Below are positions 52,662 through 61,987 of a stretch of 64,000 nucleotides of DNA, piece after piece (position 1 is the first letter of the stretch; every line of letters starts with the position of its first letter). The stretch covers positions 3,100,001 to 3,164,000 of the forward strand of contig OZ241742.1 of NCBI GenBank assembly GCA_965200955.1, written 5' to 3'. The notes below the pieces were generated by a model that had not been told where the DNA came from, searched no databases, and was given only the letters and a program-made list of their open reading frames with translations. Origin of the DNA: Bin80 sp026708685. Its GTDB lineage: Bacteria > Bacteroidota > Rhodothermia > Rhodothermales > Bin80. The translations under genes were made by a program, and so were the position numbers.

Positions 52662-55600
52662 TTATAGGCTCTCAAGTTGTTCAATGATTCCAAGAACATC
52701 CGAACGGAGCTGATTCAGTCGATCATAGGCATCCTGACCGGGACGAAAATCCCCGCTTGAAGTAAAGTTTGATAGGTATCTGAGTTGATCCATCAACATA
52801 GGCTGAGGATAGCTGTAACCTTCATCGGTCACCAGTCTTGCTCTCAGGTTTTCAAGGGTTTCCAGTAATGCACCATCTATGGATCCTTCCATCAAGGAAT
52901 CAATATGATGAACTGCTGTGAATACATCTCCACGAACCCTCATGAGATTCATTGAAAACTCAAATTGTAGTTCAAGATCTTCTTGCGTTACACCATCAAG
53001 TGCAACCCGGGGATCCATTCGGATGACACCATGCTGAGATAGAATCCTGTCATCCACTATGAGTCTAAATTCATAGTGGCCAGGCGGAACAATTGGACCG
53101 CGAATCGTCTGGTCATCTTCAAAATTCAACCCCGCATGACGCATATCCCAGATATATCTATGGGCACCAGCAGTCCGCTTTAATCCTACCTTAGCGGTCA
53201 TTCTTGGGGGGACTTCACGCATCCCCTGCTCCTCTGATGGCTCCACTTCAATGGCATCAGATTCTATTCTTTGAACCAAGATTCCATCTTCGTTAAGAAT
53301 TTCCAAAAATATGTCCCCTTGCTTGTCAGCATTCAGGAAATAATCAATGATGACCCCAGGTCGTAGGTATCTTGGTTGTGCACTATCTGTTCCCATCAAT
53401 GGATACCTCACCCGATATGCATCTCTCACTGGAAAAAGAACACTCATTGAATCAAGTGGGGAAGCAGAAAACTGATGGAGTGGAGTGATATTATCCAGAA
53501 TCCAAAATCCACGCCCCATGGTTGAGACAACAAGATCTTGCTGATGAACTCGAAGATCTGTTACGGGGGTCACAGGTAGTCCCATCTGAAATGTTTCCCA
53601 AGTGATTCCATCATCCAGTGACACGAACAATCCAAACTCCGTTCCTGCATAGAGCAACCCACTTTGATCTGGATCTTCTCTAATCACGCGTGTTGGAAAA
53701 TCATCTGGAATCCCGTTGGTACCATCGGTCAATCTTGTCCATGTAGTACCATAATCTGATGTGCGGTAGATATAAGGCTGAAAATCTCCAAGTAGATAGC
53801 GATAGCCGGCCAGATACGCCTTGCCTTCTTGATGAGGTGATGGATCAATGGTTTGAATCCGCCCCTCTGGAGGCATATCTGGCGGTGTCACATGGACCCA
53901 TGATTGGCCTCCATCCCGCGTCACATGGACGGGGCCGTCGTTGGAACCTGTCCAAATGACCTGTTCATTCAATGGAGATACTTCAATCACATAAAGTGCA
54001 CTATAATGCTCCTCTCCCGTAATATCACGGGTAATGGGTCCCCCGCTGATCACTTGACGTTCGGGCCGAAATGCGGTCAGGTCTCCACTAATGGTTTCCC
54101 AAGTACGCCCCTCATTGGTTGTGCGATGCACATACTGAGAACCATGATAAATGACGCTGGGATCGTGGGGAGAGATTTCAATGGGAACCACCCGTTGAAA
54201 GCGATAAGGCAGTTCTCGCGGATTGACTCCGTACATATTGATGCCTCCCACATAATAGGACTGTTGTTGCCCCGTTGCTCGGTTATAGCGTCGAAACGTC
54301 CCTTTACAATTACTGTAGACAATCATCGGATTGGCTGGATGGGGAACCGATGGACCCGTCTCACACCCCCCAATATCCTCCCAGTAGGCCGTAGCTCCAC
54401 CGGGTCGGTCATCCGGTGGGAAGCTTGGCAGTGCAATCGTTGTATTATCCTGTTGCCCTGCATAAACCCAGTATGGAAATCTTGAATCGACATCCACCTG
54501 ATACAGCTCTGCCGTTGGCTGATTGAGCTGCGTTGACCAAGTGACACCCCCATCCCGAGTCACATTTGCACCCCCATCGTTGGACTGGACGATAATCTGT
54601 GGATCATCAGGGTTGATCCACATATCATGATTGTCTCCATGTGGCGTATCCACTCTCTCCCATTCTTCTCCACCATTATTGGAACGCCAGAGTCCAAGGT
54701 TGTTGACCCATACCACTTCTGCATTCGTTGGATCTACATCCACATTGGTATAATAGAAGGGGCGAGTCATCAGGTCACTCTCCGTACTGACAACATGCCA
54801 AGAAACCCCCAGATTATTGGACCGATATAGCCCTTCCTCTTCGGGGATGGCTTCAACTAGAGCATAGACCCGACTTGGATCTGCATTACTGACACCAAGA
54901 TCAATTTTCCCAATCAAGCCCTGCGGCAATCCTTCCGTGCTTTTTTGCCAAGTCTTGCCTGCATCTCGCGAAACGTAAATCCCGTTTTCTGAACCATCAT
55001 CTCCACTGATAATGGTCCATGGCTTGCGTTCTGAACGCCACATGGCAGCGTAGATGATCTCTGGCTTTTCTGGGGCAAGTTCTATATCAACAGCTCCAGT
55101 TTGATCGGAAACAAACAGGATGTGATCCCAGGTCTGTCCGCCATTCACGGACTTAAAAACACCCCGTTGGGCATTGGCGATAAACGGATTCCCGAGAGCG
55201 GCCACATAGATGACCTGAGGGTTGGTTGGATGAATGACGACAGACGTAATCTGACCAGCATCTCGAAGCCCTATGTGCTCCCATGACTGACCTTCATCCA
55301 TGGATTTATAAATCCCACGCCCGATGATGACATTGCTGCGCAGTCCATCCGATCCAGTACCCACATAAACGATCTTGGGGTTGCTATCAGCCACATCAAT
55401 GGAACCAATGGAGCCTGTTTCAAAGTACCCATCCGAAATATTCTCCCAATGGACTCCATAGTCGGTGGTTTTCCAGACTCCTCCACCGGTGGCCCCCATG
55501 TAGAATGTACCAGGGCTACTTTTATGCCCAGTCACAGTCGTTACTCTCCCTCCACGGGACGGCCCAATGTATCGAAACTTGGCATCCTTAAACACCTCTT

Positions 55601-55703
55601 CGATTTGAGCATGTGCGTCAAAATCGAGTGAAAATCCGACCACCATGATCAACATAATGGCGATTCTTCTTGAAAACGTAGTCATCTGTCGGTTCGGAAT
55701 CAT
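52662..55703 (-). CDS. Secreted sortilin/Asp-box beta-propeller protein
   Basis: The 1013-residue protein has a signal peptide (IAIMLIMVVGFSLDFDAHAQ near residues 15-34). Many Asp-box (BNR) repeats follow, such as SMDEGQSWEHIG, SRDAGKTWQKS and SNDGGANVTRDGGVTW. This is the VPS10/sortilin-N type propeller that Bacteroidota genomes often label glycosyl hydrolase. No catalytic glycosidase residues are evident, so that label is not supported. A C-terminal ~250-residue region with GHYEFRLIVDDRI follows. An alternative start at 55685 also fits the signal peptide. Substrate and role are unknown. Confidence 0.85.
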   Translation of the reverse strand: MIPNRQMTTFSRRIAIMLIMVVGFSLDFDAHAQIEEVFKDAKFRYIGPSRGGRVTTVTGHKSSPGTFYMGATGGGVWKTTDYGVHWENISDGYFETGSIGSIDVADSNPKIVYVGTGSDGLRSNVIIGRGIYKSMDEGQSWEHIGLRDAGQITSVVIHPTNPQVIYVAALGNPFIANAQRGVFKSVNGGQTWDHILFVSDQTGAVDIELAPEKPEIIYAAMWRSERKPWTIISGDDGSENGIYVSRDAGKTWQKSTEGLPQGLIGKIDLGVSNADPSRVYALVEAIPEEEGLYRSNNLGVSWHVVSTESDLMTRPFYYTNVDVDPTNAEVVWVNNLGLWRSNNGGEEWERVDTPHGDNHDMWINPDDPQIIVQSNDGGANVTRDGGVTWSTQLNQPTAELYQVDVDSRFPYWVYAGQQDNTTIALPSFPPDDRPGGATAYWEDIGGCETGPSVPHPANPMIVYSNCKGTFRRYNRATGQQQSYYVGGINMYGVNPRELPYRFQRVVPIEISPHDPSVIYHGSQYVHRTTNEGRTWETISGDLTAFRPERQVISGGPITRDITGEEHYSALYVIEVSPLNEQVIWTGSNDGPVHVTRDGGQSWVHVTPPDMPPEGRIQTIDPSPHQEGKAYLAGYRYLLGDFQPYIYRTSDYGTTWTRLTDGTNGIPDDFPTRVIREDPDQSGLLYAGTEFGLFVSLDDGITWETFQMGLPVTPVTDLRVHQQDLVVSTMGRGFWILDNITPLHQFSASPLDSMSVLFPVRDAYRVRYPLMGTDSAQPRYLRPGVIIDYFLNADKQGDIFLEILNEDGILVQRIESDAIEVEPSEEQGMREVPPRMTAKVGLKRTAGAHRYIWDMRHAGLNFEDDQTIRGPIVPPGHYEFRLIVDDRILSQHGVIRMDPRVALDGVTQEDLELQFEFSMNLMRVRGDVFTAVHHIDSLMEGSIDGALLETLENLRARLVTDEGYSYPQPMLMDQLRYLSNFTSSGDFRPGQDAYDRLNQLRSDVLGIIEQLESL

Positions 55704-55885
55704 CTATCGTTCATAATGAAAGTTTTGACCATTGAAACAGATCAATCCACAAAGATGTGAATCGTTGAATGTTAGACTTGGTCACCCAGTGAAAATACGA
55801 TACAATAACAACTTAGATCATTCGTGAATACTGTGAAAGTGCAATCAGCATTCCAAAGTTCAACGCATGAATGCTGTTATCGAAA

Positions 55886-57349
55886 TCATGCACCTGGCCA
55901 ATGCTCAACCACGACTTTGGTCTGCGTGTAAAACTCTACGCCATGCATGGCTTGAGCATGAAGTGAACCAAAGAAACTGTCTTTCCATCCACAAAATGGA
56001 TAAAATGCCATGGGAACTGCAACACCAACATTGATCCCAATATTGCCTGCCTCCACCCCATAGCGAAATTTTCGAGCAGCAGCTCCATCGCGTGTAAACA
56101 GAACCGCCATGTTACCCTTTCTCTGGGCGTTGACCAATTCAATCGCCTGATCAATATGATCCGTGTGCATGATCCCAAAGACGGGGCCAAACACTTCATG
56201 GGTGGCCAGCGTACTATTAGGGTGAACTTGGTCCACCAGTGTGGGAAAGATCCAGTTACCATCTTCAAATCCATCCACATTCTTGCCACGGCCATCAACT
56301 AAAAGCCTGCCCCCCTCCTGCTGACTTAGTCCAACGGTCTGTTCAATGGAGGCTTTACTTGCTGGTGTAATGACGGGGCCCATCTGTGATTCTTCATCCA
56401 GTCCATATCCAACCCGCAGCCCCTGCGTCGCCTCCGTCATAGCCTCGGTAAACATCGTTCCTGCACCACCTACCGTCACGGCCAGGCTATTGGCAAGACA
56501 ACGCTGACCTGCACAACCATAGGCTGAATCAGCAATCGTTTCTGCGGCAGTGTCTATTTCTGCATTTTCATCTATGACGGCTATGTTATTTGCACCGCCC
56601 TGACACTGCACACGCTTACCATGTTCACCCGCCTTTGCATAGACATATCTTGATGTAGCTGTGGATCCAACAAAACTCACCGCATGAGTACCGGGGTGCT
56701 CAATGAGTGCATCCACCGCGTCTTTACCTCCATGAACCAACTGCACGACTCCAGCGGGTAATCCAACTTCATGAAGCAGTCGAATGAGCCAGGCGGCCGT
56801 CTGTGGGGTTTTCTCACTTGGCTTGAGGATAAAACAGTTTCCTGTAGCAATGGCAGACGGCAAAAACCATAGCGGAATCATACCCGGAAAATTAAATGGA
56901 GTGATGGCCACTACTATGCCCAGAGGCTGCCGAATCAGATGCTCATCAATTCCTCGGGAGACATCCTCGGTGTTGCGTCCCTGCATCATAGATGGCGTAC
57001 CACATGCGACTTCCACATTTTCAATTCCACGCCGAAGCTCGCCCCTACTTTCGGCAATCGTTTTTCCGCACTCCAGCGTCATGACGCGGGCAATCTCCTC
57101 AAAATATTCTTCCAGCTTTGCCCGAAATGCATACAAATAATGCGACCGTTCTGTGACAGGAGTTCTTCTCCAACCTTTAAAGGCCTCCTGTGCATTGGTC
57201 ACTGCTAAGTGTACATCATCTCGTGATGCCATAGGAACCCTGCTGAGTGTTTCTGCTGTGGCAGGATTGATGACATTGAGGAGATCATCAGAAACTGAGA
57301 GCTTCCATGTTCCCCCGATATAAAGTGGTAAATCGTTCATCAGACTCAT
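55886..57349 (-). CDS. mmsA: Methylmalonate-semialdehyde dehydrogenase (CoA-acylating) family enzyme
   Basis: The 487-residue aldehyde dehydrogenase has the catalytic Cys284 in GCAGQRCLANS. The NAD-site segment is ITPFNFPGMIPLWFLP, and the C-terminal signature GVEFYTQTKVV is typical of MmsA/IolA enzymes, which convert malonate or methylmalonate semialdehyde to acetyl- or propionyl-CoA. Length is normal. No valine-degradation or inositol genes are adjacent. It lies upstream of the sortilin-like gene on the same strand with a 182-base gap. Confidence 0.85.
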   Translation of the reverse strand: MSLMNDLPLYIGGTWKLSVSDDLLNVINPATAETLSRVPMASRDDVHLAVTNAQEAFKGWRRTPVTERSHYLYAFRAKLEEYFEEIARVMTLECGKTIAESRGELRRGIENVEVACGTPSMMQGRNTEDVSRGIDEHLIRQPLGIVVAITPFNFPGMIPLWFLPSAIATGNCFILKPSEKTPQTAAWLIRLLHEVGLPAGVVQLVHGGKDAVDALIEHPGTHAVSFVGSTATSRYVYAKAGEHGKRVQCQGGANNIAVIDENAEIDTAAETIADSAYGCAGQRCLANSLAVTVGGAGTMFTEAMTEATQGLRVGYGLDEESQMGPVITPASKASIEQTVGLSQQEGGRLLVDGRGKNVDGFEDGNWIFPTLVDQVHPNSTLATHEVFGPVFGIMHTDHIDQAIELVNAQRKGNMAVLFTRDGAAARKFRYGVEAGNIGINVGVAVPMAFYPFCGWKDSFFGSLHAQAMHGVEFYTQTKVVVEHWPGA

Positions 57350-57491
57350 CTTTTGGATAAAGAATTTCTAACAACTGTCCATAACAGCAGGGACAGAATA
57401 TTCGGACATGCAGTTCACATGCAGATCGTAGCTCATATAACCATAGATGACGAACTTCGTTGATCAATTGGGATGGCCAATGAAGAATGAT

Positions 57492-60400
57492 TTACCGTCG
57501 CATGGGTTTGCTCTCCCTCGAAACCACACTATAGAGTACTGGCACAATAAAGAGGGTCAGTAGCGATGCACTGGTTAGACCACCAACAATGGCAATGGCC
57601 AACGGTGCACGTAACTCCGCTCCCTGACCAAACCCAAGAGCCAACGGTAATAGCCCAAGAACTGTTGTAACCGTCGTCATGAGTATCGGTCGAACGCGAT
57701 CATGTCCAGCCGCCAGAATCGCCTCACGAATCGACATCCCCGCTGCACGACGCTGATTGATAAAATCCGTCTTGATGATCGCATCATTGACCACGATTCC
57801 TACCAGTACCACCGTTCCCATCAAACTCATAAGGTTGATGGACTGCCCCGTAATTCCCAGCACAAACGCAACTCCAGCAGTAGCCAAGGGCACCGATATT
57901 AAAATGATCAACGGTTGAACTAGATTCTCAAACTGAGCAGCCAAGATCAGATAGACCAGCAATAAACTCAGTGCCAGGCTCAATGCAACACCCCATAAAC
58001 TCTGCTGAAAGACCTCCACTGCCCCACCGACTTGACTGCGTACCATCCATGGTAATTCAGCGTCTGTCACCTCCTGGATTGCACCCATCGCTGCACGTAA
58101 ATCAGATGAAGGGGCAACATCTGCAGTGAGGCGAACCACCGATGCCTGTTCCACTCGAACCAGAGCGGCAGGTAATGGGATGGACTCTGCATCAACGAAT
58201 GTACCAAGAGGCATAAGACCATCACGTGCCGGAATCTGTTGTGCCAGTAACCGCTCTATGGAATCAATAAACCGAGATCTGATAACGATTGGAACCTCTT
58301 CGTTGACGGTTTTTAGCGTCGTCGCTTCATTGCCGCGGGCTCCTGCTTCAAGATACGAAGTAAGCGTCATGGCCGACACGCCATAACGATTCATCACATC
58401 CCGGTTAAATGTCAGCTGATAGGTAGGTACCGAAGCCTCATCCAAGCGTCTGACATTATTCAACTCTGGTCTTGCAGCCAACAGCCCTTCAATCCTCTCC
58501 ACCACAGCCTCGGCATCCCTTCGCTCTTCACTCACCAAATCAATGAGGATATCGGAGTCACCGACGGTCAGTAACTGCTCCAATTGGGTTTCTACGTGCT
58601 GTGCACGGATGGTTACATCGTTTGGCAGTTGGAGAGAAGCCAATGCAGGAAGAACTTGATCGGCGGTTTGATTGGGCGATAGCAGCAGAGTAAGATCTCC
58701 TTCGTACGGTGGGCGTGGGTCCAAATCCAAACGAGCCTGATCGCGCTCACCTAAATCCGCAAGCACTCGGTCTGCCCATCCTCCAGATTGGGCGTAAGAT
58801 TCAATGTCTGATGCCCTAGCCGCGACCATGGAAAGGTCGGCATCCGTCGGTAACGTCATTCGGACATGGACGCGTCCCTGTTCCGTTTTTGGAATCACCT
58901 CTCGCGGTAGGTTGTTAATCATGAGTCCAGATCCCATGAGGAGAATAGCACACAACATTAGAACACTCCATCTGTGATCCAGACTCCAGGAAAGGGCCTG
59001 TTCATAACGCCACAACAGACCTGCCCCCGTATGGGGTGACCGTGAAGAAGTTGCAGAAGAATCTTTCCCTCGAGATACGATGAGGGGAACGACCGTCAAG
59101 GCCACCAGCAATGACGCAAGAAGAGAACATACAACTGCCAGAGACTGATCTCTAAACAGGCGGCCAGCCAGTCCCTCCACCAACGTAATGGGTAAAAAGA
59201 CGGCAATCGTTGTCAATGTACTCGCCGTTATTGCACCAGCAACTTCTGAAGCACCATTTTTGGCTGCCTCAAAGAGAGACTGACCCTTCTCACGCAAGCG
59301 TGCAATATTCTCAATCACGACAATGGCATTATCGACGAGCATCCCTGCTCCCAGTGCTAAGCCACTCAAAGAAATCAGATTGAAGGTCACATCCAGAGGC
59401 TCAAAGAAGACCATCGTGACCCCCAACGAAAGTGGAACTGCAACAGCGGCCGCCAATAACACTCGTACTCTTCTCAAGAATGCGAAGAGAACAAGAATCG
59501 CCAGAATTCCTCCAAGAATGACAGCTTGGGTAACCCCACCAATAGCTGCCTTAATGAATTGGCTCTCATCAACAATCACGTCAAAAGATAACTGGTCAAA
59601 TTCGGTTTCCAGTTGGGCGAGAACCGTACGAATTTCATTCACAGCACGGACGACATTTGCATCAGCCTTGCGTTCTATGAGCAGGAGGAGGGTTTCCGCA
59701 CCATCCAGACGAACCATCCCCCTACGGTCTGCAACACCATCCTGAACCTTCGCAATATCACGCAAGCGAATGGGGGAACGGTTTCTCATGGAAATGATTG
59801 TTTCTTCAATATCCTCCGTCCCTCTAAATTCTCCACTGATCTCAACTGGATAGCGAAAGGGGCCACGCCGAATCACCCCGCCCTGCAGAGCTACATTGGC
59901 CCCTTCAAGCTCACGGGCAATCTGATCAAGACTGATTCCATAAGCGAGCTTCTGATCTTGGTCAATCTCTACCTCAATTCTCGGTTCAAACCCACCCGTC
60001 ACCTGCACCCGGGCCACATCCTTGAGTTGCTCTAATCGCCGAGCAATGAGGTCACGTCCCGTTCGTTTGAGTTCCACTAAATCCTCTGGTAGATTTTCCC
60101 CAACAGGATCACCTGAGCGCAAGGCAATGATCATGATGGGGCGATCACCGGGGTCAAGATGGAGAACCGATGGCCTGGATGCTTCTCGGGGAAACGTATC
60201 TCCTAAGCGATCCAAGTTTTCTCTCACATCCAAGAGTGCAAGATCAAGATCGGAATTCCAGCCGAACTGCAAGTGGACAAGGCTTCCCCCAAGGAGTGTC
60301 CTGGATGTCACTTTCGTGAGTCCAGCAGTGCCAGCAACTGCCTGCTCAATTCGTTCGGTGACAGCACGTTCAACGCGATCAGGAGGCACATCAGGATAGC

Positions 60401-60551
60401 TCGTCCATACTACCAGTCCTGGGTATCTCAGATCAGGAAGAAGAGCCACTGGAAGTCGGACATAGGCTACCACCGCCAGAACCACCAGCAAAGTATAGAA
60501 CGCCGATACTGCAACAGGACGATTCAAGCAGAACGTGATCAATGGTTTCAT
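57492..60551 (-). CDS. RND efflux permease
   Basis: The 1019-residue inner-membrane pump has the RND layout of 12 helices and two large periplasmic loops. The N terminus is a typical LNRPVAVSAFYTLLVVLAVV. Helix 4 carries the proton-relay segment GAGMLVDNAIVVIENI with a single Asp before Asn, not the double Asp of AcrB. The second half has LMSLMGTVVLVGIVVNDAI. It is 29 bases downstream of its adaptor gene. The substrate, drug or other, is unknown. Confidence 0.9.
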   Translation of the reverse strand: MKPLITFCLNRPVAVSAFYTLLVVLAVVAYVRLPVALLPDLRYPGLVVWTSYPDVPPDRVERAVTERIEQAVAGTAGLTKVTSRTLLGGSLVHLQFGWNSDLDLALLDVRENLDRLGDTFPREASRPSVLHLDPGDRPIMIIALRSGDPVGENLPEDLVELKRTGRDLIARRLEQLKDVARVQVTGGFEPRIEVEIDQDQKLAYGISLDQIARELEGANVALQGGVIRRGPFRYPVEISGEFRGTEDIEETIISMRNRSPIRLRDIAKVQDGVADRRGMVRLDGAETLLLLIERKADANVVRAVNEIRTVLAQLETEFDQLSFDVIVDESQFIKAAIGGVTQAVILGGILAILVLFAFLRRVRVLLAAAVAVPLSLGVTMVFFEPLDVTFNLISLSGLALGAGMLVDNAIVVIENIARLREKGQSLFEAAKNGASEVAGAITASTLTTIAVFLPITLVEGLAGRLFRDQSLAVVCSLLASLLVALTVVPLIVSRGKDSSATSSRSPHTGAGLLWRYEQALSWSLDHRWSVLMLCAILLMGSGLMINNLPREVIPKTEQGRVHVRMTLPTDADLSMVAARASDIESYAQSGGWADRVLADLGERDQARLDLDPRPPYEGDLTLLLSPNQTADQVLPALASLQLPNDVTIRAQHVETQLEQLLTVGDSDILIDLVSEERRDAEAVVERIEGLLAARPELNNVRRLDEASVPTYQLTFNRDVMNRYGVSAMTLTSYLEAGARGNEATTLKTVNEEVPIVIRSRFIDSIERLLAQQIPARDGLMPLGTFVDAESIPLPAALVRVEQASVVRLTADVAPSSDLRAAMGAIQEVTDAELPWMVRSQVGGAVEVFQQSLWGVALSLALSLLLVYLILAAQFENLVQPLIILISVPLATAGVAFVLGITGQSINLMSLMGTVVLVGIVVNDAIIKTDFINQRRAAGMSIREAILAAGHDRVRPILMTTVTTVLGLLPLALGFGQGAELRAPLAIAIVGGLTSASLLTLFIVPVLYSVVSRESKPMRR

Positions 60552-60580
60552 TCCTGATCGGTTGAATCAGGGAGCGGTAA

Positions 60581-61855
60581 TTACTGAAGTCCTAACTCAA
60601 CTACGGAGCTGATTTCAACTGGAACATCATGGGCCAGTGCGTAATTGCCCACAACGATCAGGGAATCGCCCGGCTCAACGACGCTTGGGGGATCACCCCG
60701 AATGATCTCCGTGAAATTTCCCGACCTCTCTCCCACAGTAACATACATCCAGTAGGATCTCCCACCTTTGACTAAAAAGACGACATCTCTACCCTGACGT
60801 ACAATAACGGCATCAGATGGGGCAACCATCCGATCCTGCAGCCGATTGGTCTCTAAGGCGACATCCGCATATAAACCGGAGACGAGCCTGCCCCCTGGAT
60901 TCTGGAGTGCAACCGTTACGCGTCCAGTGCCAGTGGTAGGATCTACAGATGGATTCACCGCATGAACGTAGCCCTGAAATACCTCATCACTGTAGCTTGG
61001 CACAACGACATTTGCCGTCACTTGAGGGCGAATATGGACCAGATCAGCTTCCAGTACATCTACACTCACTTTCATTCGGTTATCTTGAAGAAGGGTCAGA
61101 AGGTGAGTTCCGGTTCCAACATGCTGGCCCTGTTCGACCTGCAGATCTGCAACCCGACCAGTAAATGGAGCAACCACGCGGGTCCGCTCTACCTGGAGCA
61201 GGGCCTTTTCAACCAGCTGCTCTCTCTGAGTAAGATTGGTATAGACTGCCGCGACATCCTCGCGCCGATTGCCAGCCAGAACATCCATCGCCTCAAAATG
61301 CCTCTGGACTCTTGCAAATTCGGATGGCGTGATGGTCCCCTCGGAGAGAGCCTTCTGGGCATGGATGAATCGGGTTCTTGCCTCAGCAAGCTGAGACGTA
61401 TCTGCAACTGAAAACTCCCCTGCATTACTGAGTTGGACGGCATAGTCCGCACGAGCCTGCAGAAGTGCCGCTTCTGCTTCCGCAAGTAGAATTTTAGGTT
61501 CACGATCATCAAGGCGGAGCACAGTCTGCCCTGCTCGGACACGCTGCCCTTCTTCTACTGGGCGGTCAACAATCAGTCCGCTCGTTTCTGCACTGATCTT
61601 TGATTCACGCCAAGGAGAAAGATGTCCCGTCGCTTCGGCACGAAGCGGGAATTCCCTACGCTCTAAAACCATCACATCTACGGGAGCAGCAGTGGTAACT
61701 GGTCCTTCGGTGGCTTGCCGTTCTCCATCAATATCTTCTCCTGAAAGTGCAGGCCAAAGCCCGTAAATCACCAAACCAGTCGTAGCCACTGCTAAAATGG
61801 CACCGAATATATGCCAAGGTTGAATCTTCTGGCCTGAACGAGTACTATCAGCCAT
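60581..61855 (-). CDS. RND efflux periplasmic adaptor
   Basis: The 424-residue membrane-fusion protein links the permease to an outer-membrane channel. It has an N-terminal membrane anchor (about 16-32), a barrel-sandwich hybrid domain with AETSGLIVDRPVEEGQRVRAG, a helical hairpin of coiled-coil residues (about 130-220), and the second half VVAPFTGRVADLQVEQGQHV. It precedes the permease gene in a two-gene operon. No TolC-like gene lies in the window. Confidence 0.9.
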   Translation of the reverse strand: MADSTRSGQKIQPWHIFGAILAVATTGLVIYGLWPALSGEDIDGERQATEGPVTTAAPVDVMVLERREFPLRAEATGHLSPWRESKISAETSGLIVDRPVEEGQRVRAGQTVLRLDDREPKILLAEAEAALLQARADYAVQLSNAGEFSVADTSQLAEARTRFIHAQKALSEGTITPSEFARVQRHFEAMDVLAGNRREDVAAVYTNLTQREQLVEKALLQVERTRVVAPFTGRVADLQVEQGQHVGTGTHLLTLLQDNRMKVSVDVLEADLVHIRPQVTANVVVPSYSDEVFQGYVHAVNPSVDPTTGTGRVTVALQNPGGRLVSGLYADVALETNRLQDRMVAPSDAVIVRQGRDVVFLVKGGRSYWMYVTVGERSGNFTEIIRGDPPSVVEPGDSLIVVGNYALAHDVPVEISSVVELGLQ

Positions 61856-61987
61856 AGATAGGGAGTATCCGACTTAGGTGGATGATGAACTTAGAATACT
61901 ACGAACCAGTGGTTGAATGGATCCTATGACTTTGGAACCACCTATCTGCGATCATAGTTCGCACACGATCAATAGTTTTGGAACGAT

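Noticed and set aside
52662..55703. Label glycosyl hydrolase for the Asp-box protein
   Set aside because: Only propeller repeats are seen; no catalytic glycosidase residues could be identified.
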